Source: Aphodomonas sp964553125
GTDB taxonomy: Bacteria > Bacillota > Clostridia > Christensenellales > Aristaeellaceae
DNA length: 6,487 nucleotides
Direction: 5' to 3'
NCBI GenBank assembly: GCA_964553125.1
Contig: CAZKJW010000123.1
Span: 1-6,487 of the forward strand
Part shown: positions 1 to 5,536 of the stretch, piece by piece
How positions within the stretch are numbered: the first letter of the stretch is position 1
Layout: each line of letters begins with the position of its first letter
The notes under the pieces: generated by a model
The model's database searches: none
Seen by the model: the letters and a program-made list of their open reading frames with translations, nothing else
Told to the model about the DNA's origin: nothing
Position numbers and translations under genes: made by a program

Positions 1-525
1 GCGCTGGCGGCGGCTGCGCTGTGCATCGCCCTGACGCATACGGGCGCGAGAAACCGCGTGCGCGCCGTGACGGAGCGGCTGTTTCCGCCCGTGCGCAGCC
101 TGCGCGAGACGATTTCGGCGGCGCGTGCGGCGGGCGCGCTCGCGATGCTCTTTTCGGGCGGCGTGCCGCTGAGCGCCGCGCTGCGCATGGCGGCGGCCGC
201 ACTGGCGGACGCCGGGGCGTCGGATAAACTGCGAGTCGTCTGCGAGGCGACGGAAAAGGGCGAGCCGTTTTCCGAAGCGCTGGCGCGCTGCGGGCTTTTC
301 CGCGGGTTTCACGCGCGCATGATTCTCATGGGCGGCGCGTCCGGACGGGACGCTGACGTGATGGCGCGCATAGCAAAGGATTGCGAGGAGCAGACCGAGA
401 GCGGTGTCTCGCGGATGATCTCGTTTCTGGAGCCGGCAATGATCGCGGTGCTGGCGATTGTGGTGGGTGCGGTGCTGCTTTCGGTGCTGCTGCCGATGGC
501 GGAAATTCTGACCGGCCTTGCGTGA
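1..525 (+). CDS. Type II secretion / type IV pilus platform protein, GspF/PilC family (C-terminal part)
   Basis: The gene is open at the left window edge and is cut there; 174 residues remain. GspF/PilC proteins are polytopic inner-membrane proteins that couple the cytoplasmic motor ATPase to pseudopilin assembly. The visible piece begins inside a hydrophobic helix (residues 1-12), then carries the second T2SSF domain. That domain has a short helical region with the pattern LFSGGVPLSAAL (50-61), the family's 'G-E-P-F-S-E-A-L' turn (87-94), and a 'GGASGRDADVMARIA' stretch matching the usual 'GE.SG.L...L..LA' motif. The final helix is preceded by FLEP (142-145) and ends at LLPM. This is the normal C-terminus of the family, so only the N-terminal half is missing. 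The next gene starts 16 bases after its stop, consistent with one operon. The family call is firm; pilus versus secretion use cannot be decided here. Confidence 0.9.
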   Translation, partial: ALAAAALCIALTHTGARNRVRAVTERLFPPVRSLRETISAARAAGALAMLFSGGVPLSAALRMAAAALADAGASDKLRVVCEATEKGEPFSEALARCGLFRGFHARMILMGGASGRDADVMARIAKDCEEQTESGVSRMISFLEPAMIAVLAIVVGAVLLSVLLPMAEILTGLA

Positions 526-541
526 AAGAAGGAATGAGGCG

Positions 542-847
542 ATGATGCTTCGCAGGAATATGGCGGCGCTGGCGCTGTTCGCGGCGGCGCTGATCGGCTT
601 CGGCGCGCTGGCCGGCGCGATTTCCGGCGTGGGCAGCGATCTGGAGGCTGGGCTGGTGCGCGATGCGGTGAAGGACGCGGCGCTGACCTGCTACGCCGTG
701 GAGGGCGCGTATCCGCCGGATCTCGATCATCTGTGCGAGTACTACGGCCTGCGCTATGACGCGTCGCGCTACGCGGTTTTCTATGACGCGTTCGCGTCGA
801 ACCTGATGCCGGAAATCCGCGTGATTGCGAAAGGAAGCGGCGAATGA
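542..847 (+). CDS. Small single-pass pseudopilin-like membrane protein
   Basis: This 101-residue protein has a short basic N-terminus, one hydrophobic helix (about residues 7-30) and a small extracytoplasmic domain. I chose the ATG at 542 because AAGAAGGAA (526-534) lies a proper distance upstream; an in-frame TTG at 518 would overlap the previous gene and lacks such a site. The domain has a recognisable signature, CYAVEGAYPPDLDHLCEYYGL (50-70) followed by Y-A-V-F-Y and SNLMPEIRV. I know this 'CYA.EG.YP..L.YL...YG' pattern from uncharacterised small proteins in clostridial pilus-like operons. Helix plus soluble domain resembles a minor pseudopilin, but no G|FTLxE prepilin cleavage motif is present. 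Cysteines 50 and 65 could form a disulfide outside the cell. Its stop overlaps the next start as ATGA, so translation is probably coupled. Role inferred from context only. Confidence 0.8.
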   Translation: MMLRRNMAALALFAAALIGFGALAGAISGVGSDLEAGLVRDAVKDAALTCYAVEGAYPPDLDHLCEYYGLRYDASRYAVFYDAFASNLMPEIRVIAKGSGE

Positions 848-1335
848 AAAAACAGGGACGAAGCGCCGCGGCGCTGCTGCCGCAGCTGTGCGTGATTCTG
901 CTGGCCGCGTTGTTTGCGGCTTCGGCGGCGGCGCTGACGCTGCTGGGCGCGAAGGCGTATTGCGGCGCCGTTGAGCGCTCCGAACGGCACGGCGACGGGC
1001 GCATGGTTTCGGCGTTCATCCGAAACGCCGTGCGCGCGGAGGACAGGCGCGGCGCGATCCGCGTCGAGCGGCACGGCGAAACAACGGCGCTGGCCATTGA
1101 AACCGTCGAGGACGGCGAACGCTACATCCGCCGCATTTACGTTTCGGACGGAATGCTGCGGGAGCTGTACACGTCGGCGGAGCGACCGTTCGATCCGGCG
1201 GGCGGAGAGGAAATCTGCGCGGCAGAGGCGATGACGGTGCAGATTCGCGGCGGGCTGGTGGAAGCGGTCGTCACGGACGCGCAGGGACAGGAAACGGCCG
1301 TCTATGCCGCGCTGTGCGCGCGGGAAGCCGAATGA
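844..1335 (+). CDS. DUF4860-type membrane protein of a pilus-like operon
   Basis: This 163-residue protein has a KKQGR N-terminus, one transmembrane helix (about 10-37) and an exported domain. The pattern is LFAASAAALTLLGAKAY, then 'AFIRNAVRAED..GAIRVE', 'IRRIYVSDGMLRELYTS' (97-111) and 'PFDPAGGEEI' (115-124). This matches what I recall of DUF4860, a family of unknown function found in clostridial operons with GspF, GspE/PilT and small pilin-like genes. Its helix-plus-beta-rich layout resembles a GspJ-like minor pseudopilin, although the canonical prepilin peptidase motif is absent. The start is the ATG at 844, with AAAGGAAG just upstream inside the preceding gene, and the ATGA overlap implies coupled translation. 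Family assignment is from memory of conserved motifs, not from a search. Confidence 0.8.
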   Translation: MKKQGRSAAALLPQLCVILLAALFAASAAALTLLGAKAYCGAVERSERHGDGRMVSAFIRNAVRAEDRRGAIRVERHGETTALAIETVEDGERYIRRIYVSDGMLRELYTSAERPFDPAGGEEICAAEAMTVQIRGGLVEAVVTDAQGQETAVYAALCAREAE

Positions 1336-1344
1336 GGTGAACGC

Positions 1345-1755
1345 ATGAGAAAGGGCAATCGGGCGAAGATGCTGCTGCTGGAAATGGCGGCGGCCGTGCT
1401 GCTGCTGGCGGTGTCGGCGACGACGCTGGCGCGCATGTATGCGGCGGCGTATAACCAGAGCCGCCGCGCCGGAACGCTGGACGCGGCGCTGTGCGCGGCG
1501 CAGAATCTGGCCGAACGGCTGTACGCCGCGGAGGACGAACCGGCGATGCGCGCCCTTTTGGAAAGCGAACGCTTTTTGCAGCAGGAGGATACGTGGCGGC
1601 GCGAGGAGGACGGATTCTCCCTGACCGTGACGCTCACGAGCGAGCCTACGGCTGCCGGGCGGCTGGTCTGCGCGGAGATTCGCGCGGATGACGACGGCGA
1701 AACGCTCGCGGCGCTTCCCTGCACGAAATATACAGGCGGGGAGGCGGCGGGATGA
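1345..1755 (+). CDS. Pseudopilin-like protein, GspI/minor-pilin position
   Basis: This 136-residue protein has the layout of a class III prepilin: a short basic leader (MRKGNRAK), a hydrophobic helix (residues 9-35) and a charged exported domain. If cleavage occurred before Met9, Glu13 would sit at mature position +5, the conserved pilin glutamate (MLLLE in place of FTLIE). The residue at -1 is then Lys rather than the usual Gly, so the site is degenerate and processing is uncertain. The segment 'ALCAAQNLAERLYAAED' (48-64) after the helix resembles the 'A...AQ.LAE' helix of type II secretion protein I homologues. The start follows AGGTGA by a few bases, and the stop overlaps the next start as ATGA. 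Probably a minor subunit of the same machine; the exact subunit is inferred. Confidence 0.7.
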   Translation: MRKGNRAKMLLLEMAAAVLLLAVSATTLARMYAAAYNQSRRAGTLDAALCAAQNLAERLYAAEDEPAMRALLESERFLQQEDTWRREEDGFSLTVTLTSEPTAAGRLVCAEIRADDDGETLAALPCTKYTGGEAAG

Positions 1756-2168
1756 ACCGACGGCGCATTGGTCTGGCTCCCGGCGCGACGCTGCTGATTC
1801 TCGTGCTCGTCGTGCTGTGCGTGAGCCTGCTGGGCGCGCTGACGCTGCTGAGCGCCCGCAATGATCTGACACTTGCGCAGAGAAGCGCGCGCGTCACGGA
1901 GGAAACCTATCGCCTCAGCGAGCGCGCCGAGCGTTCGCTGGCCGAGCTGGACGCGCTATGCGCGGCGGCGGACGATTGGGAGGCGCTTCGCGCTGCGCTG
2001 CCGGAGCGCATGACGCTGGACGCGCAGCATGGGCTGGTCGTCTGGCAGGAGAAAGAAAACAGGCGCGCGCTGGAATGCACTGCGGCGCTTACGGAGGAAA
2101 ACGGGCGGATGCGCGCGCGCTGGCAGGCGCGGCGGCTGCTTTCGGAGACGGAGGATATATGGAACTGA
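1752..2168 (+). CDS. Single-pass membrane protein, minor-pilin-like, in the pilus operon
   Basis: This 138-residue protein has a basic N-terminus (MNRRRIG), one long hydrophobic helix (about 12-34) and a mostly helical, charged exported region. The pattern 'RIGLAPGATLLILVLVVLC..LLGALTLLSARNDL', then a probable coiled helix of Arg, Glu and Ala (40-75), matches an uncharacterised family that I recall beside DUF4860 genes in clostridial operons. Its position late in the pilin cluster is the one GspK/PilX-type proteins usually hold, but I see no motif that proves this. Translation is coupled to the previous gene through an ATGA overlap. Its 3' end overlaps the ATPase gene by 10 bases and supplies that gene's ribosome binding site. 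No conserved catalytic residues are seen. Confidence 0.72.
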   Translation: MNRRRIGLAPGATLLILVLVVLCVSLLGALTLLSARNDLTLAQRSARVTEETYRLSERAERSLAELDALCAAADDWEALRAALPERMTLDAQHGLVVWQEKENRRALECTAALTEENGRMRARWQARRLLSETEDIWN

Positions 2169-3217
2169 GGGAGTTCTTGCGCTGCGCAGTCGAGCGCGGC
2201 GGTTCGGATGTGTTCATCATTCCCGGCTCGCACGTGATGCTGAAGGTGGAAGGGCGGCTGGAGCAGATTTCGCAGCAGCGCCTGACGCCGGCGGAGACGG
2301 AAGCGCTGATCGGTCAGGCGATGACGCTTGCAGGAAGAACGCAGGACGCGCTGCGGGAAAGCGGCGACGACGATTTTTCCTTTGCAATCAAGGAGCTGAG
2401 CCGCTTCCGCTGCAACGCCTACCGCCAGCGCGGCACGCTGGCTGCGACGTTCCGCGTGGTGACGTTCGGCCTGCCGGACGCGGAGGAGATGCAGATTCCC
2501 GAAACCGTGATGCAGCTGGCGCAGGAGCGCGGCGGGATGATTCTCGTGACAGGGCCTGCGGGCAGCGGAAAGAGCACCACGCTGGCCTGCCTCGTCGACC
2601 GGATCAACAGCACGCGCGGCGGGCATATCGTGACCATCGAGGACCCGATCGAGTTCCTGCATCCGCACAAGAAATCGCTTGTCAGCCAGCGCGAGGTGCC
2701 CAACGACGCGCCCACGTTTGAACGCGCGCTGCGCGCGGCGATGCGGCAGGCGCCGGACGTGCTGATGCTCGGCGAAATGCGCGACGCGGAGACGATCCGC
2801 CTCGCCATTACGGCGGCGGAGACGGGGCATCTGGTGCTTTCGTCGATGCACACGCTGGGCGCGCCGCGCACAATCGACCGCATTGTGGACGCGTTCCCTG
2901 CCGAACAACAGCAGCAGATTCGCCTGCAGCTTTCCATGGCGCTTTGCGCCGTAGTTTCCCAAAGGCTCATCCCTTCAAACGACGGCAGGCTTGTGCCGGT
3001 GTTTGAGGTGATGCGGAGCACGACCGGCGTGCGGGCGCTCATCCGCGAAGGGCACACCTACCAGCTGTCCAACGCGATCTCCACATCGGGCGCGCGCGGC
3101 ATGACGATGGACGGCGAGCTGCTGCGGCTTGCCGAGTGCGGAAGAATCGACGAGGAGACGGCGCAGCGCTATGCGGAATACCCCGACATGATGAAAAAAC
3201 GGTTCATAAAGCGTTGA
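2159..3217 (+). CDS. pilT: PilT-type twitching/retraction ATPase of a type IV pilus-like system
   Basis: This complete 352-residue ATPase has the normal length for PilT. These cytoplasmic hexamers hydrolyse ATP at the base of the pilus and usually drive pilin disassembly. The N-terminal domain has 'GGSDVFIIPGSHVMLKVEGRL' (14-34), equivalent to the PilT 'SDLHL..G..P..R.DG' strand. The RecA core shows Walker A GPAGSGKST (132-140), the Asp box TIEDPIEF (159-166), Walker B with DVLMLGEMRD (200-209) and the His box SSMHT (228-232), where PilT more often has HTN. The C-terminal 'VRALIREGHTYQL' (291-303) matches the AIRNLIRE region tied to retraction. The frame extends further upstream, but ATG 2159 is chosen because GGAGG precedes it and it gives the canonical N-terminus. 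It overlaps the previous gene by 10 bases. It could instead be the sole motor of a secretion-like machine if no PilB exists upstream. Confidence 0.92.
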   Translation: MELREFLRCAVERGGSDVFIIPGSHVMLKVEGRLEQISQQRLTPAETEALIGQAMTLAGRTQDALRESGDDDFSFAIKELSRFRCNAYRQRGTLAATFRVVTFGLPDAEEMQIPETVMQLAQERGGMILVTGPAGSGKSTTLACLVDRINSTRGGHIVTIEDPIEFLHPHKKSLVSQREVPNDAPTFERALRAAMRQAPDVLMLGEMRDAETIRLAITAAETGHLVLSSMHTLGAPRTIDRIVDAFPAEQQQQIRLQLSMALCAVVSQRLIPSNDGRLVPVFEVMRSTTGVRALIREGHTYQLSNAISTSGARGMTMDGELLRLAECGRIDEETAQRYAEYPDMMKKRFIKR

Positions 3218-3224
3218 AGTTTTG

Positions 3225-3253
3225 TTGCGCAAAAGAGAGTGATATGGTAAAAT
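3225..3253 (+). promoter_or_regulatory. Predicted sigma-70-type promoter with extended -10 for the regulator gene
   Basis: TTGCGC (3225-3230) and TAAAAT (3248-3253) are separated by 17 bases, and TGG directly before the -10 gives an extended -10 (TGGTAAAAT). Transcription would start near 3260, giving a short leader before the ATG at 3297. The -35 lies inside the palindrome TTGCGCAA (3225-3232). There is no convincing terminator between the ATPase gene and this site, so readthrough from the pilus operon is also possible. Confidence 0.65.
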
Positions 3254-3296
3254 GTGCAAGGAATTCATGGACAGCGAAAGCGGCAGAGGGGAGAAA

Positions 3297-4508
3297 ATGA
3301 GCAAAGCGTTTCATATTCAGCTGATGGACAATTTCGCGATTTATATCGACGAGACGCGCGTGGAGTATCTCGCCGCCAAGTCGCGCAAGGGCGCAAGCCT
3401 GATTGAATATCTGATTTTGAATCATGGACAGCCGGTGCCGAATTACCGGCTGCTGGCCACGCTCTGGGCGGATGACCGCAGCGCCAACCCGGAAAGCGCG
3501 CTGAAAACGCTCGTGAGCCGCCTGCGCGCAATGCTCAACCAGATTCATCCTGCGCTGGGCAGCTGCATTGTGGCCGACCGCGGCGCATACCATTGGGAAA
3601 CCCTCCCGGACATGACCGTGGACGTTTACCAGATTGAGGACGTTCTGGACAGGCTTTCCACCGGAAGGCCGGACGAGCAGACGCGTCACGCGCTGTATGA
3701 GCGGCTGATGGAGCTATATACGGGCGACCTGCTGCAAAACGCCGAGCAGAATGAATGGGCGCTTTCGCGCGCAATGACGCTGCACAGCCGGTACATGGCC
3801 GCCGTGTATTCCTACGTGGAGATGCTTAAGGAAGAGGACGACAACGACCGCATTATTTGCGTGTGCCGCAAGGCGCTCGATGTGGATAACTTCGACGACC
3901 GCCTGCACATGGAGCTGATGAGCGCGCTGATCAACACCGATCGCAGCAGCGAGGCGCTTGCGCAGTATAAGCACGTGATGCACCTGAACTACCGCTATCT
4001 CGGCGTTCGCCCGAGCGACGACATGCAGGAGTTCTACAAGCAAATCGTCCGCGCGGGCAAGACGCTGGATCTCAACCTTGAGTCCATCCGCAACGAGCTG
4101 CGCGAGAGCGGCGAGCAGCGCGGCGCGTTCGTCTGCGAGTACGCCGTCTTCAAGGAAATCTACAACCTGCAGATGCGCAACCTCGAGCGTCTCGGGTCGA
4201 CGATGTTCCTTGCGGTCATCATGGTCGGCGATCCGGAAGACCCGAACATGGACAGCATCAAGCAGGACAACATCATGAACGGCCTGCTGGAAATTCTGCG
4301 CACGAACCTGCGCAAAGGCGACACCATCACGCACTTCTCGCCCACGATTTTCGCGCTGCTGCTGCCCACCGTCAACTACACCACCGGCAACATGGTGATG
4401 GAGCGAATCCGGAAACTCTTCTATAAGAAATATCCGAATTCCAACATCCCGTTCAGCTATCGCGTAGGGCCGCTGAGCAGCGAAGGAAAGCTCCCGGAAA
4501 AAAGCTGA
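3297..4508 (+). CDS. Transcriptional regulator: winged helix, BTAD domain and degenerate GGDEF-like domain
   Basis: This 403-residue cytoplasmic protein starts with an OmpR/AfsR-type winged-helix DNA-binding domain (about 1-103); 'YRLLATLWADD...SALKTLVSRLRAML' (50-80) covers the recognition region. A bacterial transcriptional activator (BTAD) helical-repeat domain follows (about 108-253), with 'YTGDLL' (141-146) and 'CRKALDVDNFDDRLHMELMSAL' (190-211). The last part (about 283-392) has the spacing of a GGDEF domain: a hydrophobic strand FLAVIMVGDPED, 'LLEILRTNLRKGDTITHF', 'IFALLLPTVN' and 'VMERIRKLF'. The GGDEF signature itself is replaced by SPTIF, so diguanylate cyclase activity is unlikely. 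ATG 3297 is chosen because AGAGGGGAG precedes it; an in-frame ATG at 3252 lies within the predicted -10 and is not usable from that promoter. It sits between the pilus operon and exported-protein genes. Targets and ligand are unknown. Confidence 0.88.
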   Translation: MSKAFHIQLMDNFAIYIDETRVEYLAAKSRKGASLIEYLILNHGQPVPNYRLLATLWADDRSANPESALKTLVSRLRAMLNQIHPALGSCIVADRGAYHWETLPDMTVDVYQIEDVLDRLSTGRPDEQTRHALYERLMELYTGDLLQNAEQNEWALSRAMTLHSRYMAAVYSYVEMLKEEDDNDRIICVCRKALDVDNFDDRLHMELMSALINTDRSSEALAQYKHVMHLNYRYLGVRPSDDMQEFYKQIVRAGKTLDLNLESIRNELRESGEQRGAFVCEYAVFKEIYNLQMRNLERLGSTMFLAVIMVGDPEDPNMDSIKQDNIMNGLLEILRTNLRKGDTITHFSPTIFALLLPTVNYTTGNMVMERIRKLFYKKYPNSNIPFSYRVGPLSSEGKLPEKS

Positions 4509-4537
4509 AAAAACTTTGAAAAAAAAGCCTTTTTTCC
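4496..4537 (+). terminator. Possible weak intrinsic terminator after the regulator
   Basis: GGAAAAAAGC (4496-4505) can pair with GCCTTTTTTCC (4527-4537), leaving one bulged C and a loop of about 21 bases. The arms cover the end of the coding region, and a T6 run ends the structure. An alternative tiny A/T hairpin exists at the same T run. The stem is mostly A-T and the U run is part of it, so termination would be inefficient at best. Confidence 0.35.
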
Positions 4538-4560
4538 ATCAGAAGTGACCGTCCACGTAA

Positions 4561-4623
4561 CTTGCAAATGGTAAAATCTGCTTGTAATCACGAAAACACA
4601 GATTTTGCCGAGTAAGTTGCAAG
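4561..4623 (+). promoter_or_regulatory. Extended -10 promoter inside an inverted repeat, upstream of the acidic exported protein
   Basis: TGGTAAAAT (4569-4577) is an extended -10, identical over nine bases to the one before the regulator; no good -35 sits at the expected distance. It is embedded in an imperfect dyad. The inner arms are GGTAAAATCTG (4570/4571-4580) and CAGATTTTGCC (4599-4609), pairing with one G-T wobble. The outer arms are CTTGCAA (4561-4567) and TTGCAAG (4617-4623). The right outer arm runs into the AAGGAGG ribosome binding site (4621-4627). Transcription from this -10 would start within the dyad, so it is better read as a protein-binding site on DNA than as an RNA hairpin. 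That role is inferred. Confidence 0.5.
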
Positions 4624-4636
4624 GAGGCTGTCACTC

Positions 4637-5380
4637 ATGAAAAAAACTTTCCGCAGCATTTTGGTTCTGGCGCTCATCACCGCGATGATGGCGTGCTTGA
4701 TCGTGCCTGTCTCCGCAGAGGAAGAAATTCTGTTCGAAGAGCCCATGCAGGAGGAGTTCTTCGATTTTGAAGAAGAGCCGGTCGAAGAAGAATTCGTCGA
4801 AGAAGAGCCCATCGAAGAAGAACCGGTCGAAGAAGAATTCGTCGAAGAGGAGCCCGTAGAGGAAGAACCGGTCGAAGAAGAAATCGTCGAGGAAGAACCG
4901 GTCGTCGAGGAGCCCGTCGTCGAAGAGCCGACCGAGGAGCCGACGGAAGAACCCGCCGTCGAAGAACCGACTGAGCAGCCCACCGCTGAACCCACCGAAG
5001 AACCGACCGAGGAACCTTCCGCCGAGCCCACCGAGGAACCCACGGAAGCCCCTGCTGAGGAGCCGACCGAGGAGCCCGCTGAGCAGCCCGAGGAAGAAGA
5101 ATCCGTCGAGTTCGAGGCCGAGCTGGAAGTTCTTCTCATGAACGACGAAGACGTCGAGCTGTTCTTCGGCGACGAAGTCACCCTGCAGGCGGTTGTCTAC
5201 TTCGCCAACCTTGACTACGTCATCCGCTGGGAAGCCAACGCGAACATCGACGATGTTGAGGAGTGGTTCACGGTAGACGAAACCAACACCCCGTTCTACA
5301 CCTTCGAGCTCACCGAAGAAAACGCCCTCTGGGAGTATCGCGCCACGCTGGTGGCCCTTGAAGAGGACGCGGAAGCCTGA
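4637..5380 (+). CDS. Exported acidic Glu/Pro-repeat protein with one C-terminal Ig-like domain
   Basis: This is a 247-residue exported protein of unknown function. It starts at ATG 4637, nine bases after AAGGAGG. A Sec signal peptide (1-27) has a KKTFR n-region, a hydrophobic core and a VSA|EE signal peptidase I site. Residues 28-155 are low complexity: first pentapeptides of type EEEPV/EEEFV, then tetrapeptides EEPT/AEPT, forming a very acidic, probably extended stalk. Residues about 170-241 form a beta-rich Ig-like domain with FGDEVTL (177-183), IRWEA and FYTFELTEENALWEYRATL (220-238). The protein stops shortly after, with no LPXTG, transmembrane anchor or SLH domain, so it is likely released or loosely bound. 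Cys20 is in the signal core without a proper lipobox. The next gene shares this architecture. The repeat region is a genuine reading frame; frames on the other strand are artefacts. Confidence 0.85.
   Translation: MKKTFRSILVLALITAMMACLIVPVSAEEEILFEEPMQEEFFDFEEEPVEEEFVEEEPIEEEPVEEEFVEEEPVEEEPVEEEIVEEEPVVEEPVVEEPTEEPTEEPAVEEPTEQPTAEPTEEPTEEPSAEPTEEPTEAPAEEPTEEPAEQPEEEESVEFEAELEVLLMNDEDVELFFGDEVTLQAVVYFANLDYVIRWEANANIDDVEEWFTVDETNTPFYTFELTEENALWEYRATLVALEEDAEA
4778..4912 (+). repeat. 45-bp in-frame tandem repeat (three copies) inside the acidic stalk
   Basis: Units start at 4778, 4823 and 4868, exactly 45 bases apart, each opening with CCGGTCGAAGAAGAA. Each encodes three pentapeptides of the type PVEEE-FVEEE-PxEEE. 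The first two copies are almost identical; the third changes Phe to Ile and breaks down at its end. This is a higher-order period above the 15-base pentapeptide period and points to recent duplication. Confidence 0.85.
4913..5100 (+). repeat. Degenerate 12-bp (EEPT/AEPT) tetrapeptide repeat region
   Basis: The second half of the stalk changes from a five-residue to a four-residue period (EEPT, AEPT, EQPT, EAPA). Codons for Glu, Pro and Thr vary freely between units (GAG/GAA, CCG/CCC/CCT, ACC/ACG/ACT). The repeat is therefore conserved at the protein level more than at the DNA level, unlike the 45-base block before it. Confidence 0.8.
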
Positions 5381-5426
5381 TCGCTCGCGGCGCGCAAATC
5401 GCGGCGCAGCCGCCATAAATGCGAAA

Positions 5427-5458
5427 CCACGAACCGGAACGCGAGTTCCGGTTTTGGC
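5427..5458 (+). terminator. Intrinsic terminator after the acidic exported protein
   Basis: AACCGGAAC (5432-5440) and GTTCCGGTT (5445-5453) form a perfect nine-base-pair stem closed by a GCGA tetraloop of the GNRA type. A short TTTT tract (5452-5455) follows, and the flanking CCA and TGG could extend pairing. It lies about 50 bases after the stop codon. The U tract is short, so efficiency is uncertain. Confidence 0.7.
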
Positions 5459-5471
5459 GTATCAAGGGGAA

Positions 5472-5501
5472 TTGAGGCAGTTCCTACCTATTTAATATAT
5501 C
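5472..5501 (+). promoter_or_regulatory. Possible promoter for the second Glu/Pro exported protein
   Basis: TTGAGG (5472-5477) is followed by an AT-rich block TTTAATATATC (5491-5501). The -10 could be TATATC (18-base spacer) or TAATAT (15-base spacer). It is the only AT-rich block in this intergenic region and sits between the preceding terminator and the ribosome binding site, so a promoter is expected here. The exact hexamers are uncertain. Confidence 0.4.
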
Positions 5502-5521
5502 GGTTTTCAGACCATCAGTTT

Positions 5522-5536
5522 AAGGAGGTTGCAACC
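5522..5536 (+). promoter_or_regulatory. Ribosome binding site fused to a perfect 10-bp palindrome
   Basis: AAGGAGG (5522-5528) lies eight bases before the ATG at 5537, and its last two bases begin GGTTGCAACC (5527-5536), a perfect palindrome that ends immediately before the start codon. As RNA it could form only a tiny hairpin, so any role is more likely protein binding to DNA, or chance. Confidence 0.6.

Noticed and set aside
1958..2158. N-terminal extension of the PilT frame by 67 codons
   Set aside because: It overlaps the preceding gene deeply, its composition is Gly/Ala/Arg-rich noise, and the ATG at 2159 gives the normal PilT N-terminus and length.
309..2962. Several minus-strand frames of 130-360 codons across the pilus operon
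   Set aside because: They are Arg/Ala/Ser-rich shadow frames expected in GC-rich DNA and lie opposite recognised genes in a coupled plus-strand operon.
3252..3296. Upstream ATG at 3252 as start of the regulator
   Set aside because: It lies within the predicted -10 hexamer and lacks a ribosome binding site; the ATG at 3297 has AGAGGGGAG before it.
4778..5100. CRISPR-like or mobile-element repeat array
   Set aside because: The repeats are in frame, multiples of three, lack unique spacers and encode a regular Glu/Pro peptide pattern.
5385..5413. Direct repeat TCGCGGCGC (5385-5393, 5399-5407) and small GCGGC/GCCGC hairpin after the acidic gene
   Set aside because: Short and expected in GC-rich DNA; the stronger terminator lies just downstream.
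4588..5416. Long minus-strand frames (197 and 261 codons) opposite the acidic protein, encoding Ser/Gly/Val or Phe/Leu/Gly repeats
   Set aside because: They are the complement of the Glu/Pro codon repeats. The plus strand has a ribosome binding site, signal peptide and Ig-like domain; the minus frames have none of these.
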